Below the pieces are notes generated by a model that was not told the DNA's origin, made no database searches, and saw only the letters and a list, made by a program, of their open reading frames with translations. From contig CAMPJQ010000185.1 of the NCBI GenBank assembly GCA_946886925.1, positions 1-6,035 of the forward strand: a stretch of 6,035 nt of DNA, in the 5' to 3' direction. A program made the position numbers and the translations under genes. This stretch comes from an uncultured Terrimonas sp. Lineage in GTDB: Bacteria > Bacteroidota > Bacteroidia > Chitinophagales > Chitinophagaceae. How positions within the stretch are numbered: the first letter of the stretch is position 1; the number at the start of each line of letters is the position of its first letter. Below, piece after piece: positions 5,915 to 6,035 of this stretch.

Positions 5915-6035
5915 ATTGTGAACTTCGAAAATCAAAGGCCCCCTTCCGCAAATTAATTCCATATTCCAGGTATGCTTTTAAGCAGGCAAGGAATTTTGCC
6001 CAACCTTCGGTATTGGCCTTCAGCCAGTTTATGCC
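5913..6035 (-). CDS. C-terminal end of a probable AHSA1/SRPBCC-domain protein (partial, cut by window edge)
   Basis: The minus strand from 6035 is open for 40 codons to a TAG at 5915-5913. It begins GINWLKANTEGWAKFLACLK, continues AYLEYGINLR and ends with F-R-S-S-Q. The pattern E/T-G-W-x-x-F/V-L-x-x-L-K-x-Y-L-E-x-G is the typical C-terminal helix of AHSA1-like (activator of Hsp90 ATPase homologue) START/SRPBCC proteins, which are small cytoplasmic helix-grip ligand-binding proteins of mostly unknown ligand. The terminator directly at the stop strongly supports a real gene end here. The start and most of the domain lie outside the window. The coding call is firmer than the family name. Confidence 0.7.
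   Translation of the reverse strand, partial: GINWLKANTEGWAKFLACLKAYLEYGINLRKGAFDFRSSQ

Noticed and set aside
5747..5956. Plus-strand 69-codon open frame across the oxidoreductase leader region
   Set aside because: It crosses a clear minus-strand terminator and overlaps the SRPBCC stop and the oxidoreductase start. Its composition reflects A-rich intergenic DNA and it shows no domain.
1..6035. Search for a mobile element, CRISPR array, tRNA, riboswitch, or toxin-antitoxin or defence system
   Set aside because: By eye I found no transposase or integrase motifs, no regularly spaced repeats, no cloverleaf-like fold and no defence-type domains on either strand. I could not run profile searches.

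Overview
The window looks like chromosomal DNA from a Bacteroidota bacterium, probably a Chitinophagaceae-type soil or freshwater lineage. The order-level guess is inference. It rests on AT-rich intergenic DNA, starts with no Shine-Dalgarno sequence, TAnnTTTG-like -7 boxes, and the gene families: a Gfo/Idh/MocA oxidoreductase with a Tat-like leader, a short Crp/Fnr regulator, a YdeI/OmdA protein, DUF1801 and AHSA1/SRPBCC.

Layout: one gene reads rightwards, a cold-shock-domain protein with a long basic N-terminal extension (171-617). Everything else reads leftwards. From the right edge these are: the last 40 codons of a probable AHSA1/SRPBCC protein (5913-6035) with an intrinsic terminator; a secreted Gfo/Idh/MocA oxidoreductase (4475-5752); a Crp/Fnr-family regulator with a TTG start 54 bp downstream (3857-4420); a frameshifted DUF1801 pseudogene (about 3493-3684) running into an intact YdeI/OmdA-family gene (2897-3478); a 410-bp gap with no intact gene; and a large membrane-anchored TPR protein (741-2486) that converges on the cold-shock gene across a palindromic terminator.

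How the genes work together: the oxidoreductase and the regulator may be co-transcribed. DUF1801 and YdeI were probably a two-gene unit whose first gene has decayed. Otherwise this is a mosaic of single housekeeping, stress and small-domain genes. I see no phage, transposon, CRISPR, tRNA, rRNA or defence island, and no convincing new multi-gene system. The most useful extra observations are the DUF1801 pseudogene, the edge-truncated SRPBCC gene with its terminator, the convergent palindrome with an overlapping coding-like remnant, and the unusual His-rich TPR protein.
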